Positions 9,085 through 18,434 are shown, counted from the first letter of the stretch. The stretch: DNA of 64,000 bases from Treponema sp. (GCA_031274285.1 JAISQJ010000162.1:23345-87344); one strand, 5' to 3'. Notes: generated by a model from the letters alone, not told the origin. Translations and numbers: made by a program.

Positions 9085-10428
9085 TCAACGGGCGGGCTGC
9101 AGGACCGAAGATTTCCTAAATTGATAAAACACGATAAATGATAATGATGTCACGATCCACGAAACAGGATAGCTCCAAATCACCATCTTCAATGCCGGTT
9201 GAAAAGGAACAACAAATAAAATCCAAATAATTCTACAGGCGCAGGTGCCCAGCAGGGTCAGTATCATAGGCATAAAAGTTTCACCGGTCCCGCGGATCGC
9301 CCCGGATAGTACCTCCCCCCCTATATAAATAAAATAAAGCGGAGCTAAAAACCGCATAAGGAAGCTGATAAGGCTAATGACTTCATCGTCATTTACAAAC
9401 AACCGGCCCAGCGGCCCGCAGCCAAAGTATAGCACCGCGCTAATGGCGCAGACACAGACCAGGGACATGCCGATGCAGACACGCACCCCCTTCCCCGCCC
9501 TGGCATAAAGCCGGGCCCCGAAATTTTGGGCTACAAAGGTGGAAAGGGCGGCCCCCAGGGAATCTACGGTGAGCCAGATCAGAAAATCAAGTTTTCCACA
9601 GACCGCCCAGGCCGCAATAACATTGGTACCAAAGGCGTTGATCCTGGACTGGATCATCATGTTGGCCACCGGATACAGGGAGGACTGAATACCCACGGGC
9701 AGGCCCAAGAGAAAAATCTTTTGTAGTACGGGACTGCGGAATCTAATATCCCGCCACCTTATCCGGCAGGGCAGCCTGGTACTTAGCAGCGTTCCCATCA
9801 CCAGTACCGCGCTGAGAAGCTGGGAAAGCACGGTGGCGAAGGCGGCTCCCGCCGCATGCCAGCGAAAGACCCCCACGAATACTAGATCCAGAACTACGTT
9901 GACAGTGCTGGCGGCGATCAAAAAATAAAAAGGCGTTTTAGAATTCCCTACGGCCCGCAAGATACCCGCACCGATGTTATAAGTCATGGATACGGCCATA
10001 CCCGCAAAGTATATTCTCGCGTAAGATAATGTATAGTTATAAATATCCCCCGGAACTCGCAATAAATACAGACAAACCGGGGACAACAAAATACCGGCTA
10101 TCGACAATAGTAAACCGCCGGTAAAGGCGAATGCGACCGCTGTATGTACCGCCATGGTCAGTTTTTCGTTGTCCTTTGCGCCCAAATATTGGGAGATGAT
10201 AATAGTTGCCCCCGTGGAAAGCCCAATGAAAAAATTAACCGGAAGCTTTGTCAGGTTGTATATGGCGTCAATAGACGCCAGCGCGTCTTTTCCCGCAAAG
10301 CGGCCGATGATAACGGCGTCCGCGGTGGTATAAAGCTGCTGTAACAAGCTCCCGGCAAGAATCGGAAAAAAAAAGAATATCAGCCTTTTCCAAATATTCC
10401 CCTCGGTCAGATCATATTGGCTTTCCAT
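9085..10428 (-). CDS. MATE family efflux transporter
   Basis: A 447-residue protein with about 12 membrane helices. The N-terminus (LTEGNIWKRLIFFFFPILAGSLLQQLYTTADAVIIGRFAGKDALASI) is the standard MATE start, and the repeated half (FLLGLPVGIQSSLYPVANMMIQSRINAFG) matches the second MATE repeat. MATE proteins export drugs or metabolites using Na+ or H+ gradients; the substrate here is unknown. It starts only eight bases after the fused ABC ATPase with a weak AGGG site, so it is probably the last gene of the uptake operon. Pairing an importer with an exporter in one transcript is unusual and may point to a secreted and re-imported chelator. Confidence 0.9.
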   Translation of the reverse strand: MESQYDLTEGNIWKRLIFFFFPILAGSLLQQLYTTADAVIIGRFAGKDALASIDAIYNLTKLPVNFFIGLSTGATIIISQYLGAKDNEKLTMAVHTAVAFAFTGGLLLSIAGILLSPVCLYLLRVPGDIYNYTLSYARIYFAGMAVSMTYNIGAGILRAVGNSKTPFYFLIAASTVNVVLDLVFVGVFRWHAAGAAFATVLSQLLSAVLVMGTLLSTRLPCRIRWRDIRFRSPVLQKIFLLGLPVGIQSSLYPVANMMIQSRINAFGTNVIAAWAVCGKLDFLIWLTVDSLGAALSTFVAQNFGARLYARAGKGVRVCIGMSLVCVCAISAVLYFGCGPLGRLFVNDDEVISLISFLMRFLAPLYFIYIGGEVLSGAIRGTGETFMPMILTLLGTCACRIIWILFVVPFQPALKMVIWSYPVSWIVTSLSFIVFYQFRKSSVLQPAR

Positions 10429-10436
10429 AAACCCTA

Positions 10437-12038
10437 TTACGTTCCTTTATATAAAATACCATTATCAACAAATTCACTGTCAAGCAAAAATTGCGTATAT
10501 TCATGCCCGTTGCCGCTGAATAATTGCTCTACAGGACTGATTTCGCAGAAATAGCCGTCTTTCATCACAGCTACCACATGACAAAAATTTCGTAGCACCC
10601 GCATATCGTGGGAGATCATGATTATGGAAAATCCGTATTTTTTGTGTAATTCTTCCAGCAAATCCAAAATCTGCATCTGAACCTGCGTGTCCAGGGAAGA
10701 AATAGCCTCGTCACAAATAAGAATTTCCGGTTCTAGTACCAAAGCTCTGGCTATGGCAATCCGTTGACACTGTCCCGTACTTAGTTGCGGGGGGCGGCGG
10801 ATCTGAGTTTCCGCGTCAATACCAGCCTGTTCCAGGTAGAAATACGCCTTTTCCTTCCGTTCCCTTGCGGTATCTATATGCAGATATTTCAGCGGTTCTT
10901 GCACCAACTGAAGTGCATTGCGCCTGGGATTCAGACTTGCCCGGGCATCCTGAAAAACTATCTGGATATGGCGGCATATCTCCCGCCTTGATTTTCCTTT
11001 GAGGCTTGTAATATCCCTTCCCCTGAATTTTATTGCTCCTCCGCTCGGCTTTTCGAGCCCGGCAATACATTTTGCCAGGGTAGACTTACCGCAGCCGCTT
11101 TGTCCAAGAATACCAATTATTTCCCGTTTATTGATATTCATGCCCAAGCCGCAGAGTACCTTTACATCGTCCCGGTATGCCTTATGTAATTGCTCCACCT
11201 CAAGTATGGTCTCCTGATACTCAAGTTTACCGGAAGACCGCCTTTTCGGTAAATTAAACGCCTGTATCAGCATTTGCGTATAGGGCGATTTTGGCAGGGA
11301 AAGCACCTCGCCTGTAATGCCCTCATCAACGATATTTCCTTTCTCCAAAACGATCACCCGATCGCTGGCCGCATAAGCCGCTGTTATGTCATGGGTAATC
11401 AGCAGTACCGCCACATGAAATTTTTTTTGTACACTTCTCAGTACACTCAAAACTTCTTTCTGGCTGATGACATCAAGCGCGGAAGTTGGCTCATCCGCTA
11501 TCAGAATATCAGGCCGGAGGCAGAGCGTCAGTGCGATACAAACCCGCTGGCACATTCCCCCGCTTAGCTGGAACGGGTATGATGACAGAACCCTGCCGGG
11601 TTCAGAAAAATTTAGTAAACTGAGCATATTGAAACTCATGTCCTCAATTTCCCGTGCCGCCCCCATCTTATGAAACAGGAGCGTTTCATGAAAATGGCTG
11701 CGTATAGTTTTCATGGGGTTAAGGGCAAGCTGCGCGTCCTGATAGATCATGGTAATTTTTTTTCCCCGAATCCGCCGCCAGTCAATAAGGGAATTTGACA
11801 GATTAACGGAGAGTTCCCCGACACACATTACTCCATCGCTGACAATGGCTGACGGAGGAAGCAAGCCCATCATCGCTTTGGCACAAGTTGATTTGCCTGA
11901 CCCGCTTTCACCTAGCAGGGCTAACACCTCGCCGCAGCGCAGTTCAAATGACAGGCAATCCAGAACTATCATCTGCTTGTCGTTTTGTATATAGCGGACA
12001 TTCAGGTTTTTCAGCGCCAGTACGGTTTCCGGGTTCAT
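10437..12038 (-). CDS. fused double ABC ATPase, nickel/oligopeptide importer (DppD-DppF / NikD-NikE type)
   Basis: A 533-residue fusion of two complete ATPase domains. Domain 1: Walker A GESGSGKST, signature LSGGMCQRVCIAL, Walker B ILIADEPTSALD. Domain 2: GQSGCGKST, LSTGQCQRIAIARAL and ILICDEAISSLD, where DEA replaces the usual DEP. The KAYRDDVKVLCGLGMNINKREIIGILGQSGCGKST context is typical of the peptide/nickel transporter group. In most bacteria these are two separate proteins. It energises import through the two permeases encoded just upstream (15-base gap). AAGGGA lies before the ATG at 12038. Confidence 0.9.
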   Translation of the reverse strand: MNPETVLALKNLNVRYIQNDKQMIVLDCLSFELRCGEVLALLGESGSGKSTCAKAMMGLLPPSAIVSDGVMCVGELSVNLSNSLIDWRRIRGKKITMIYQDAQLALNPMKTIRSHFHETLLFHKMGAAREIEDMSFNMLSLLNFSEPGRVLSSYPFQLSGGMCQRVCIALTLCLRPDILIADEPTSALDVISQKEVLSVLRSVQKKFHVAVLLITHDITAAYAASDRVIVLEKGNIVDEGITGEVLSLPKSPYTQMLIQAFNLPKRRSSGKLEYQETILEVEQLHKAYRDDVKVLCGLGMNINKREIIGILGQSGCGKSTLAKCIAGLEKPSGGAIKFRGRDITSLKGKSRREICRHIQIVFQDARASLNPRRNALQLVQEPLKYLHIDTARERKEKAYFYLEQAGIDAETQIRRPPQLSTGQCQRIAIARALVLEPEILICDEAISSLDTQVQMQILDLLEELHKKYGFSIIMISHDMRVLRNFCHVVAVMKDGYFCEISPVEQLFSGNGHEYTQFLLDSEFVDNGILYKGT

Positions 12039-12053
12039 GACGTTCTTTTTCCC

Positions 12054-12878
12054 TTACATCCGGATGATCTCATAGGGATCCATCCTGTCCCGTAAGCCCT
12101 CTCCGATCAGATTGAGGGCAAGGACTGTCAGCATGATAAACAGCGCCGGTCCCAGCAATATGTGGGGAGCCTGAAAAAAATGTGCCCGGCCATCAGACAG
12201 CATACTGCCCCATTCCGGGCTGGGCGGCTGGGCGCCCAATCCAAGAAAAGAAAGGGCCGAAATTGATAGGATCAGCGTACCTAGCTCGAAGGTCGCCATA
12301 ATAAACACCGGACTAATGACTTTGGGGAGCATCTCAAACAAGATAATCCTGCCGCTGGATGCTCCTAATGCTTTAGCTGCAACTACCGATATTTCATTTT
12401 TGGTTTGAAGTACAATACTACGGGCTAAACGGGCAAACGGCACCCACCACACGGCAATCACGGCGGCCAGGAGATTTAGCAAACTTGCCCCGAACAGTGC
12501 AGCGATCACCATGGCGAATACCATAAAGGGGAAAGACATCAGCACGTCTACCAACCGCATTACTACCGCATCAAAAAAGGTCCGGTTGAACATGCCGGTA
12601 AACATACCCAGCGCCACGCCCAGGGCCAGCGCTGCGCCCAGGGCCGCAAAGGATGATATGAGCGTTGTTCTGCCCCCGTAGAGGGTACGGGAAAACACGT
12701 CCCTGCCGTAACGGTCGGTACCAAAAGGGTGATCCCCGCTAAGTCCCGCCAGTCTATTATCCGCGTTAGCCGCGAGGGGATCGTGGACTGCGAAAAGGGG
12801 CCCCCCGGCAACAAGGATAATGATAAGCGTCAGAAGGACACAACCTGATGCCAGATTTAGCGGACATTTTTTTCCCAT
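12054..12878 (-). CDS. ABC permease, DppC/NikC type
   Basis: A 274-residue inner-membrane permease with about six helices. An N-terminal helix is followed by the family hallmark DPLAANADNRLAGLSGDHPFGTDRYGRDVFSRTLYGGRTTLISS. The ATPase-contacting loop is VVAAKALGASSGRIILFEMLPKVISPV (an EAA-type motif). The C-terminus has LSISALSFLGLGAQPPSPEWGSMLSDG, characteristic of DppC/NikC/OppC. It pairs with the upstream DppB/NikB-like permease (13-base gap). GGGAG eight bases upstream supports the ATG at 12878. Confidence 0.92.
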   Translation of the reverse strand: MGKKCPLNLASGCVLLTLIIILVAGGPLFAVHDPLAANADNRLAGLSGDHPFGTDRYGRDVFSRTLYGGRTTLISSFAALGAALALGVALGMFTGMFNRTFFDAVVMRLVDVLMSFPFMVFAMVIAALFGASLLNLLAAVIAVWWVPFARLARSIVLQTKNEISVVAAKALGASSGRIILFEMLPKVISPVFIMATFELGTLILSISALSFLGLGAQPPSPEWGSMLSDGRAHFFQAPHILLGPALFIMLTVLALNLIGEGLRDRMDPYEIIRM

Positions 12879-12891
12879 CGGTGGTACTCCC

Positions 12892-13842
12892 TTAGCCCTC
12901 GTTCCCGCGGATCCGAGGATCGATCAAAATATAGGTCAAATCCACCATAAGATTGATGATGATGACCGCCGATACCGTAAGCACCGCATAGCCCTGTATA
13001 GCCGGATAATCGTGCATCAATATGCTGTTCATGGCATAGTTTCCAATGCCCGGCCAGGAAAAGATGCTTTCAATCACCACGGCGCCGCCGGTTAAATGGG
13101 TAAGGGACAGGCCGATGGCGGTAACCGCCGGCAGCAAGGCGTTCTGAAGGGCATTTTTTACCACCAGCCCTTTTGACAATCCCCTTGATATGGCGGAACT
13201 TACGTACACCTGTCCCAGCTCGGAAAGTATATTGGCCCGTATCATGCGGATAATCTGGGGCGCTCCCGCCAGGGCCAGGGTAAGGGCGGGCAGCCAGAGC
13301 CTATGGATTCCCCCTGAACTGCTTATTTCATAAACATGGAACTTCACCGCGCAGATCGATAATAAAAAAAGGGCAATGACAAAGCCCGGAACGGAAGCGA
13401 AAAAGACACAGACCAGCCGAATCGCCCCATCGGAGGGTTTTCCTGCCTTCACGGCGGTATAGGTTCCCCCTGCCGTACCCAGCAGTATCTGCAAAAAGAG
13501 GGCAGCGAATGATAAGAGCAGGGTCGCGGGTACGCGCTCCCCAATCTCGGTAATGACCGGCCGCCTGGTCTGTATGGAATTGCCCAGATTGAGGGTAACC
13601 AGGTTTTTGAGCCAGCGGCCGTACTGTGTCATGATACCCTGATCCAGTCCATGCTCCGCCCGTATGGCCTCAATGCGTTCCCGCATCAGTTTGGTATCAC
13701 TGATACCGAGATCACCGGGCTGGCCCATAAGGAGCATGATGGGATCCCCCGGCGCAAGACGGATCATGATAAAGAGAACCAGGGACGCCAGCAGCAAGGT
13801 CAGCAAGGATCCTCCTACCCGCCTGAAAATCGTAAGGATCAT
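12892..13842 (-). CDS. ABC permease, DppB/NikB type
   Basis: About 316 residues with six helices. The N-terminus is the family form (RRVGGSLLTLLLASLVLFIMIRLAPGDP), followed by AIRAEHGLDQGIMTQYGRWLKNLVTLNLGNSI, and the ATPase-docking loop YVSSAISRGLSKGLVVKNALQNALLPAVT. The ATG at 13842 gives the expected N-terminus with GAGG four bases upstream; a GTG at 13854 overlapping the binding-protein stop by one base (TAGTG) would add four residues. Forms the translocation channel with the DppC/NikC protein. Confidence 0.9.
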   Translation of the reverse strand: MILTIFRRVGGSLLTLLLASLVLFIMIRLAPGDPIMLLMGQPGDLGISDTKLMRERIEAIRAEHGLDQGIMTQYGRWLKNLVTLNLGNSIQTRRPVITEIGERVPATLLLSFAALFLQILLGTAGGTYTAVKAGKPSDGAIRLVCVFFASVPGFVIALFLLSICAVKFHVYEISSSGGIHRLWLPALTLALAGAPQIIRMIRANILSELGQVYVSSAISRGLSKGLVVKNALQNALLPAVTAIGLSLTHLTGGAVVIESIFSWPGIGNYAMNSILMHDYPAIQGYAVLTVSAVIIINLMVDLTYILIDPRIRGNEG

Positions 13843-13853
13843 AGGTCCTCGCA

Positions 13854-15404
13854 CTAATTGACAATACGAAGATTGGCGTTAACTACATTTTCAAACTGCC
13901 GGAAGTGGGGCACAAAACCTTCCAGTGAATTACTAACCGCGGTGGGTTCCGGCCGAGGGCAAAGGTAAATAGCGGGGGACAGATCGGCAATGTGCATGGT
14001 CAGCTTGGCCGCCAGATCGCGCCGGTCCTCCTCTTCCGGGGCGTTGGCTATTTGATCGAGTAATTGGTTGGTATATTCATCGTCAAATCCGCCATAGTTA
14101 CCGGACCCTCCCGGAGCGTATTGTCCTTTAAGCTGGGCCGCCAGATTGCCGAAGGTTCCCCAGGCTTCGATGCTCCCGTCCCATTCTCCGGTCTCCCGGG
14201 CGGTTTGAATAAGAGAATAGTCTCCGTGCTGCACCGTCGTATTCACCCCAAGCCGCGACCATTGAATTTGTATGGCCTCTCCTAAAGCCTTGTCGTTCCT
14301 AAAGGTCCGCAGGAACATGGTTAACGGTTTCCCGTCCTTGTAGCGTATCCCATCGGAGCCCCGCAGCCATCCCGCTTCATCGAGCAGCCTGGCCGCCTTA
14401 TCCGGGTTATAGGATTCAAAATAGGCGGTTCTTAATTCCGAAAAAGCGGGGTTAGAACCGATCCAGGTGGTGACCGGCGTACCTAATCCCTCCTCGCCAA
14501 GCCGGATCAGTTCATCCCGGTCCAAGCCCCAGCTCAAGGCCTGCCGTACACGCTTATCCTGAAGCTGGGGACTGTTCAGGTTAAGGTAAATGGTCTGAGT
14601 ATTGGCGGCGGGAACAACGCTGATATGAGAAACGTCACTGGTCTTGAATTGCTCTATGGCCGTAAAGGGAATATTCAAAACCACATGGTAACGCCCGCTC
14701 AGGGCGGCCAGGGCGCGGGCATCTCCATCGCCGATTTCCTCATGAACCACCCTCGGAATATTCGGCTTCTGCCCCCAGTAATTTTCGTTAATCGAAAACA
14801 CCATCTTTTGGCGGGGCAAAAATTCTATAATTTTATACATGCCCGTGTAGTCCGCACTTTCAATGCCGGTGTAGGTATATTTCTCGTCAGTATTGTGAAT
14901 AACAAGCTGAGCATTGGACAGGCTCTTGCTTACATCCACATTAGGCTGTTCGGTAAGCGCCCGGATGGTATAATCAGAAAGGACGGTAAAAGTGATCCCT
15001 TCCACATAGGGATAGGCTTTCATATCCAGCTTTCTTGACCGTTCCAGGGATCCGATAACGGCCTTGGCCGTCACCGGCGTTCCGCTCCAAAAGCGGGCTT
15101 CCGGCCGCAGCTCAATCTCCCAAGTATGGGCGTCAATTTTAACAATCCTCTTGGCGAGCATGGGCTGAATTTCTCCCGCCGCATCGGCCTTGAACAGTAC
15201 CTCTGCGGCCCCCATGTTCAGCAGGTAATCCGCCGCCGGGTAAACCGTAGGATCAACGCCGATGGCAATTTCATTGCCCGCCACTACTAATTCTGCCCCA
15301 CCGGAAGAGGCGGCGGTTTTTTTAGCACCGCAAGCGCCCAGCAGGGCGCATAGCAGCACGGAGCCGATTATCAGGCGCCGTAATTTTTTCCCATCGTTTT
15401 CCAT
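13854..15404 (-). CDS. extracellular solute-binding lipoprotein, family 5 (nickel/peptide type)
   Basis: A 516-residue protein with lipobox LLGAC (Cys25). The mature part is a family 5 binding protein: NMGAAEVLFKADAAGEIQPMLAKRI near the start and QDKRVRQALSWGLDRDELIRLG in the middle. DLSPAIYLCPRPEPTAVSNSLEGFVPH near the end resembles nickel/heme/metallophore-binding members as much as peptide binders. The ATG at 15404 has AAGGAGG six bases upstream; the longer frame lacks a signal peptide. First gene of the leftward operon and divergent from a LysR gene, so probably LysR-controlled. The ligand is not certain. Confidence 0.9.
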   Translation of the reverse strand: MENDGKKLRRLIIGSVLLCALLGACGAKKTAASSGGAELVVAGNEIAIGVDPTVYPAADYLLNMGAAEVLFKADAAGEIQPMLAKRIVKIDAHTWEIELRPEARFWSGTPVTAKAVIGSLERSRKLDMKAYPYVEGITFTVLSDYTIRALTEQPNVDVSKSLSNAQLVIHNTDEKYTYTGIESADYTGMYKIIEFLPRQKMVFSINENYWGQKPNIPRVVHEEIGDGDARALAALSGRYHVVLNIPFTAIEQFKTSDVSHISVVPAANTQTIYLNLNSPQLQDKRVRQALSWGLDRDELIRLGEEGLGTPVTTWIGSNPAFSELRTAYFESYNPDKAARLLDEAGWLRGSDGIRYKDGKPLTMFLRTFRNDKALGEAIQIQWSRLGVNTTVQHGDYSLIQTARETGEWDGSIEAWGTFGNLAAQLKGQYAPGGSGNYGGFDDEYTNQLLDQIANAPEEEDRRDLAAKLTMHIADLSPAIYLCPRPEPTAVSNSLEGFVPHFRQFENVVNANLRIVN

Positions 15405-15485
15405 TTTTATCCTCCTTACATCATGCCGCATCGCCAAACCTTATGGTTTTTATTCGTTAAGCGCATAGCCGCAATCACTATATCG

Positions 15486-15509
15486 AATAGTTAGCTATGG
15501 CTAACTATT
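15486..15509. promoter_or_regulatory. perfect inverted repeat, candidate LysR operator
   Basis: AATAGTTAGC (15486-15495) and GCTAACTATT (15500-15509) are perfect 10-base arms separated by TATG. The site lies between the divergent binding-protein and LysR genes and ends just upstream of the lysR -35 box, the usual place for a LysR recognition site. Confidence 0.6.
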
Positions 15510-15511
15510 AC

Positions 15512-15540
15512 TTGAAAACTTATACCCTCCGTGCTATTAT
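15512..15540 (+). promoter_or_regulatory. sigma-70-type promoter for lysR gene
   Basis: TTGAAA (15512-15517), a 17-base spacer and TATTAT (15535-15540), preceded by TGC (extended -10). The inverted repeat ends two bases before the -35 box, so bound regulator could block or contact polymerase. Confidence 0.55.
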
Positions 15541-15557
15541 GGTGTCAAGCGAATTAT

Positions 15558-15589
15558 TTCGATAGCTTCAATTCAATTTTTCGATAGCT
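15558..15589. repeat. 22-base-spaced direct repeats TTCGATAGCT
   Basis: TTCGATAGCT occurs at 15558-15567 and 15580-15589, start-to-start 22 bases (about two helical turns), downstream of the lysR -10 and just before its ribosome site. A related CTATATCGAA is seen near 15478-15487 in opposite orientation. These may be a second set of regulator contacts. Confidence 0.45.
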
Positions 15590-15603
15590 GCCGGAGGTCC
15601 CCT

Positions 15604-16476
15604 ATGAATACTTATTTTTTGAAAACCTTTATAACCCTGGCGGAAAACGGCAGTTTTTCTAAGACCGCGAAGGAACTCTTTGCGGCCCAGTCAACCATAA
15701 GCAAACGTATAAGCGAACTGGAAAGGGAGCTGGGTCAGAAGCTGTTTGTCCGCAGCCGCAGCTATGCGGAATTAACCCTGGCCGGCAAGGCGCTGCTGGA
15801 GTACGCCGGGCAGATTATCGACCTGGAGGACAAGGCCGTTGAACAGGTAAGTTTATCCGGGGTCTTTTCCGACCGGCTGGTATTGGGCAGCGCATACGCT
15901 TTTTATGACCTGTACCTCTACGAGAACATAGAAAACTTTATGCAGCGGTATCCCGATATTTCGCTTAAGCTTGTATTCGCCCACACCATGGAGATCATCG
16001 CCTCGCTCAGGCAGGGGTCAATTGATATTGGCTACACCCATCATCCCCTGAATCATCCCGGTTTTAACTGCGCAATGATCAGCGAGGACGAGGTGATTCT
16101 TGTAACCGGGGGCCAGAACCGGGAATATATCAACGGCGTTCCCTCGTGTCAAATAAACAACCTGCCTGTTTTATATTCCAATTTTCTCTATACCCCTACC
16201 TATACCTGGCTGTTCCCCGGACACCGGCAGTTTCCCCTTGACATTGATATCTGCCACAAGGTCATCCCCTTCCTCAAGCGGGGCAGCCGCTATACCTTTC
16301 TGCCGAAAAGGTTGGTGGAAAAAGAAATCGCCGAGGGCTCAATCCTGGAGATACCCCTGCTGGACGGCAGCATACCGCCGGTTCAAAACTACCTTATCCA
16401 TAAACAGGAACATCCAAAATCAGAGACCATACGGAAGTGGATAGAGGTATTCGATCCTGCCGTCACCGGACTTTAG
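15604..16476 (+). CDS. LysR-type transcriptional regulator
   Basis: A 290-residue protein. Residues 1-60 form a LysR winged helix-turn-helix (MNTYFLKTFITLAENGSFSKTAKELFAAQSTISKRISELEREL), followed by the linker helix and a periplasmic-binding-like effector domain (about 90-285). GGAGG upstream of the ATG supports the start. It diverges from the nickel/peptide-type uptake operon with operator-like repeats between, so it is probably the local regulator responding to the imported ligand or its metal. The stop overlaps the convergent fucosidase stop by four bases. Confidence 0.92.
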   Translation: MNTYFLKTFITLAENGSFSKTAKELFAAQSTISKRISELERELGQKLFVRSRSYAELTLAGKALLEYAGQIIDLEDKAVEQVSLSGVFSDRLVLGSAYAFYDLYLYENIENFMQRYPDISLKLVFAHTMEIIASLRQGSIDIGYTHHPLNHPGFNCAMISEDEVILVTGGQNREYINGVPSCQINNLPVLYSNFLYTPTYTWLFPGHRQFPLDIDICHKVIPFLKRGSRYTFLPKRLVEKEIAEGSILEIPLLDGSIPPVQNYLIHKQEHPKSETIRKWIEVFDPAVTGL

Positions 16477-17786
16477 TTAAGCCTTATTTCCACCACCGTA
16501 TCCCGGGGATCGCTTAAGGGGTAGCTGTCAAAACTCTGGGGGTTCAGGTGAAAGAAGGCGTGCTCCGGGTATTCGGCCAGGTTCCAGTAGGCGGCCCGCT
16601 TGATCTCGCTGCCGTCGCTTAAGAGCCGCAGGGACCCGATCTTCCCCGCCAGGTTTGGCAGGCAGACGCCGCCGGCCTGGGCTTCCAGAACATGGGCGTA
16701 GAGCTTCTTCCCCCTTTGGGTAAAACGGCCCCATTCCGGCTTGGGGTAGTCCGAAGCGCCGCAGCCATAAATACTTTCGCCGTTGTCCGCCATCCAGCGG
16801 CCCACCTCCTCCAGAATCTCGATGGAAGCCCCGGGGATGCGGCCCTTGGCGTCGGGCCCTACGTTAAGCAGGAGATTGCCGTTTTTTGACACGCACTCCA
16901 CCAGCATCCGTATCACCATTTCCGCGCTTTTCCAATGACGGTCGGCAGCGCAATAACCCCAGTGGTTGTTCAGGGTAATACAGGCCTCCCAGGGAACACT
17001 TTCCCCCAGCTCATTTTTTATACCCCCCGGCGGAATCATCTGCTCAGGGCAGGCAAAGTCGCCGGCAAAATCCGAAGGTTCCTCTTTTAGAATAGTCCCC
17101 GATTCCTCCCCCGAACCTTCCAGCCGGTTGTCCGTGATCACCCAGGGCTGAAGAGAACGGACCATTTCGATCAACTCCCGGGCCTTCCACTTGGGGCCCT
17201 TCATCTCGCCGTAGGAAAAATCGAACCACATAATATCCAGCCGGCCGTAAGAAGTAAGCAGCTCCCGCACCTGGCCGTGCATAAAATCCAGGTAGCGTTC
17301 AAAATCCCTCCCGTCGTTTTTCTCGGCGGGATCGTCCCGCAAAGGGTGCTGCCGGTCGCCAAAGTGGGGAAAGTCCGGGTGCCGCCAGTCAATAATAGAA
17401 AAGTAGAGCCCCACCTTTATGCCCTCCGCCCGGAAAGCCTCCAGGTATTCCCGCACCAGGTCCCGGCCCGCCGGCGTGTTGGTTGATTTAAAATCGGTCA
17501 ACGCCGTGTCCCACAGACAAAAGCCGTCGTGGTGTTTGGCCGTAAGAACCGCGTACTTCATCCCCGCCTTTTTAGCCGCCTGAGCCCAGAGCCGGGGCTC
17601 ATACTCCGCCGCCGTAAATTCCCTAAAGAACTCAAGATAGTCCTCCTGCGGTATCCGCTCCACGCTCCGCACCCACTCCCCCCTGGCCGGAATCGCGTAA
17701 AGCCCCCAATGGATAAACATCCCAAACCGGGCGTCCCGGAACCAAGCGGTCCTTTCGGCCCGTTCCGCTCTATTTTTGTTCGCCAT
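16473..17786 (-). CDS. alpha-L-fucosidase, GH29
   Basis: A 437-residue GH29 enzyme. Near the N-terminus is WFRDARFGMFIHWGLYAIPARGEW, then YAVLTAKHHDGFCLWDT and the nucleophile region DIMWFDFSYG with Asp189 as likely nucleophile. NGNLLLNVGPDAKGRIP is also typical. It releases terminal fucose from glycans. There is no signal peptide from the ATG at 17786, which has GGAGG five bases upstream, so it likely acts on imported oligosaccharides in the cytoplasm. A longer frame to 17876 has no better start. The GH98-like locus lies about 12 kb away, fitting shared use of fucosylated host glycans. Confidence 0.92.
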   Translation of the reverse strand: MANKNRAERAERTAWFRDARFGMFIHWGLYAIPARGEWVRSVERIPQEDYLEFFREFTAAEYEPRLWAQAAKKAGMKYAVLTAKHHDGFCLWDTALTDFKSTNTPAGRDLVREYLEAFRAEGIKVGLYFSIIDWRHPDFPHFGDRQHPLRDDPAEKNDGRDFERYLDFMHGQVRELLTSYGRLDIMWFDFSYGEMKGPKWKARELIEMVRSLQPWVITDNRLEGSGEESGTILKEEPSDFAGDFACPEQMIPPGGIKNELGESVPWEACITLNNHWGYCAADRHWKSAEMVIRMLVECVSKNGNLLLNVGPDAKGRIPGASIEILEEVGRWMADNGESIYGCGASDYPKPEWGRFTQRGKKLYAHVLEAQAGGVCLPNLAGKIGSLRLLSDGSEIKRAAYWNLAEYPEHAFFHLNPQSFDSYPLSDPRDTVVEIRLN

Positions 17787-17964
17787 AAGATCCTCCGTCC
17801 CCAGTATAGCCTGCAAACCATAAAAGACGCCATCCCGGTACCCGGCCGGCAAAATTTTGGAAATCCACCTACTCAAGGGGGAAAAAATGGGATATACTCT
17901 TATTTAATCGGTATGAACACCGTGCCCAGGCGGGGCGGAAATCGAATATAAGGAGCGGCTACAC

Positions 17965-18186
17965 ATGAGCCATGAACAGCTTGTGGCAACCTGGATTAGC
18001 TTTATGGGAACTGCCATGAGAAAAGCCTACGGACTCTCCCGAGACCAGTATATAAGACTGGCGCAAAAGTACCGCCTTATTCATTTTCTGGCCGACAACT
18101 ACGAATTATTGCATTACTATGATAATAACTATGTGGTAGATGACATCACACGCTATATTTCAGGACAGGGCGGTACCGTACAATAA
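17965..18186 (+). CDS. DUF3791-like small protein
   Basis: A 73-residue helical protein. Its YGLSRDQYIRLAQKYRLIHFLADNYELLHYYDNNYVVDDITRYI pattern fits DUF3791, small proteins that habitually precede DUF3990 genes and may act as their antitoxin. AAGGAG lies nine bases before the ATG. The next gene starts directly after its stop. The function is known only by association. Confidence 0.75.
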   Translation: MSHEQLVATWISFMGTAMRKAYGLSRDQYIRLAQKYRLIHFLADNYELLHYYDNNYVVDDITRYISGQGGTVQ

Positions 18187-18420
18187 ATGATTTACCCGGA
18201 ATTAGACAATCTCCTTTATCACGGATCAATGGACAGGGTTAGTGATATTGATTTAGACAAAAGCGCCCACGGCAAGGATTTTGGCCGTGGTTTTTACACA
18301 ACAAATCAACGGGAACAGGCGGCTAAATTCGCCGCTGTCAAGGCGAAACGATTCAATAAAAAGGTTATACAACCAAGTGTTTTTTGGAACAAGGCGGGCC
18401 GTATCTTCTCTGCGGTTTAA
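18187..18420 (+). pseudogene. truncated DUF3990-like (ADP-ribosyltransferase-fold) gene
   Basis: A 77-residue frame beginning MIYPELDNLLYHGSMD and containing DFGRGFYTTNQREQAAKFAAVKAKRF, the conserved N-terminal part of DUF3990. Family members are about 150-170 residues, so the second half, with the rest of the fold, is missing after KKVIQPSV. The remaining 12 residues are unrelated to the family and end in a stop. It therefore looks like a deletion remnant of the toxin-like partner of the preceding DUF3791 gene. The call rests on the N-terminal motif, so a short functional variant cannot be excluded. Confidence 0.6.
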
Positions 18421-18434
18421 GGAGGCGTTTAAAA

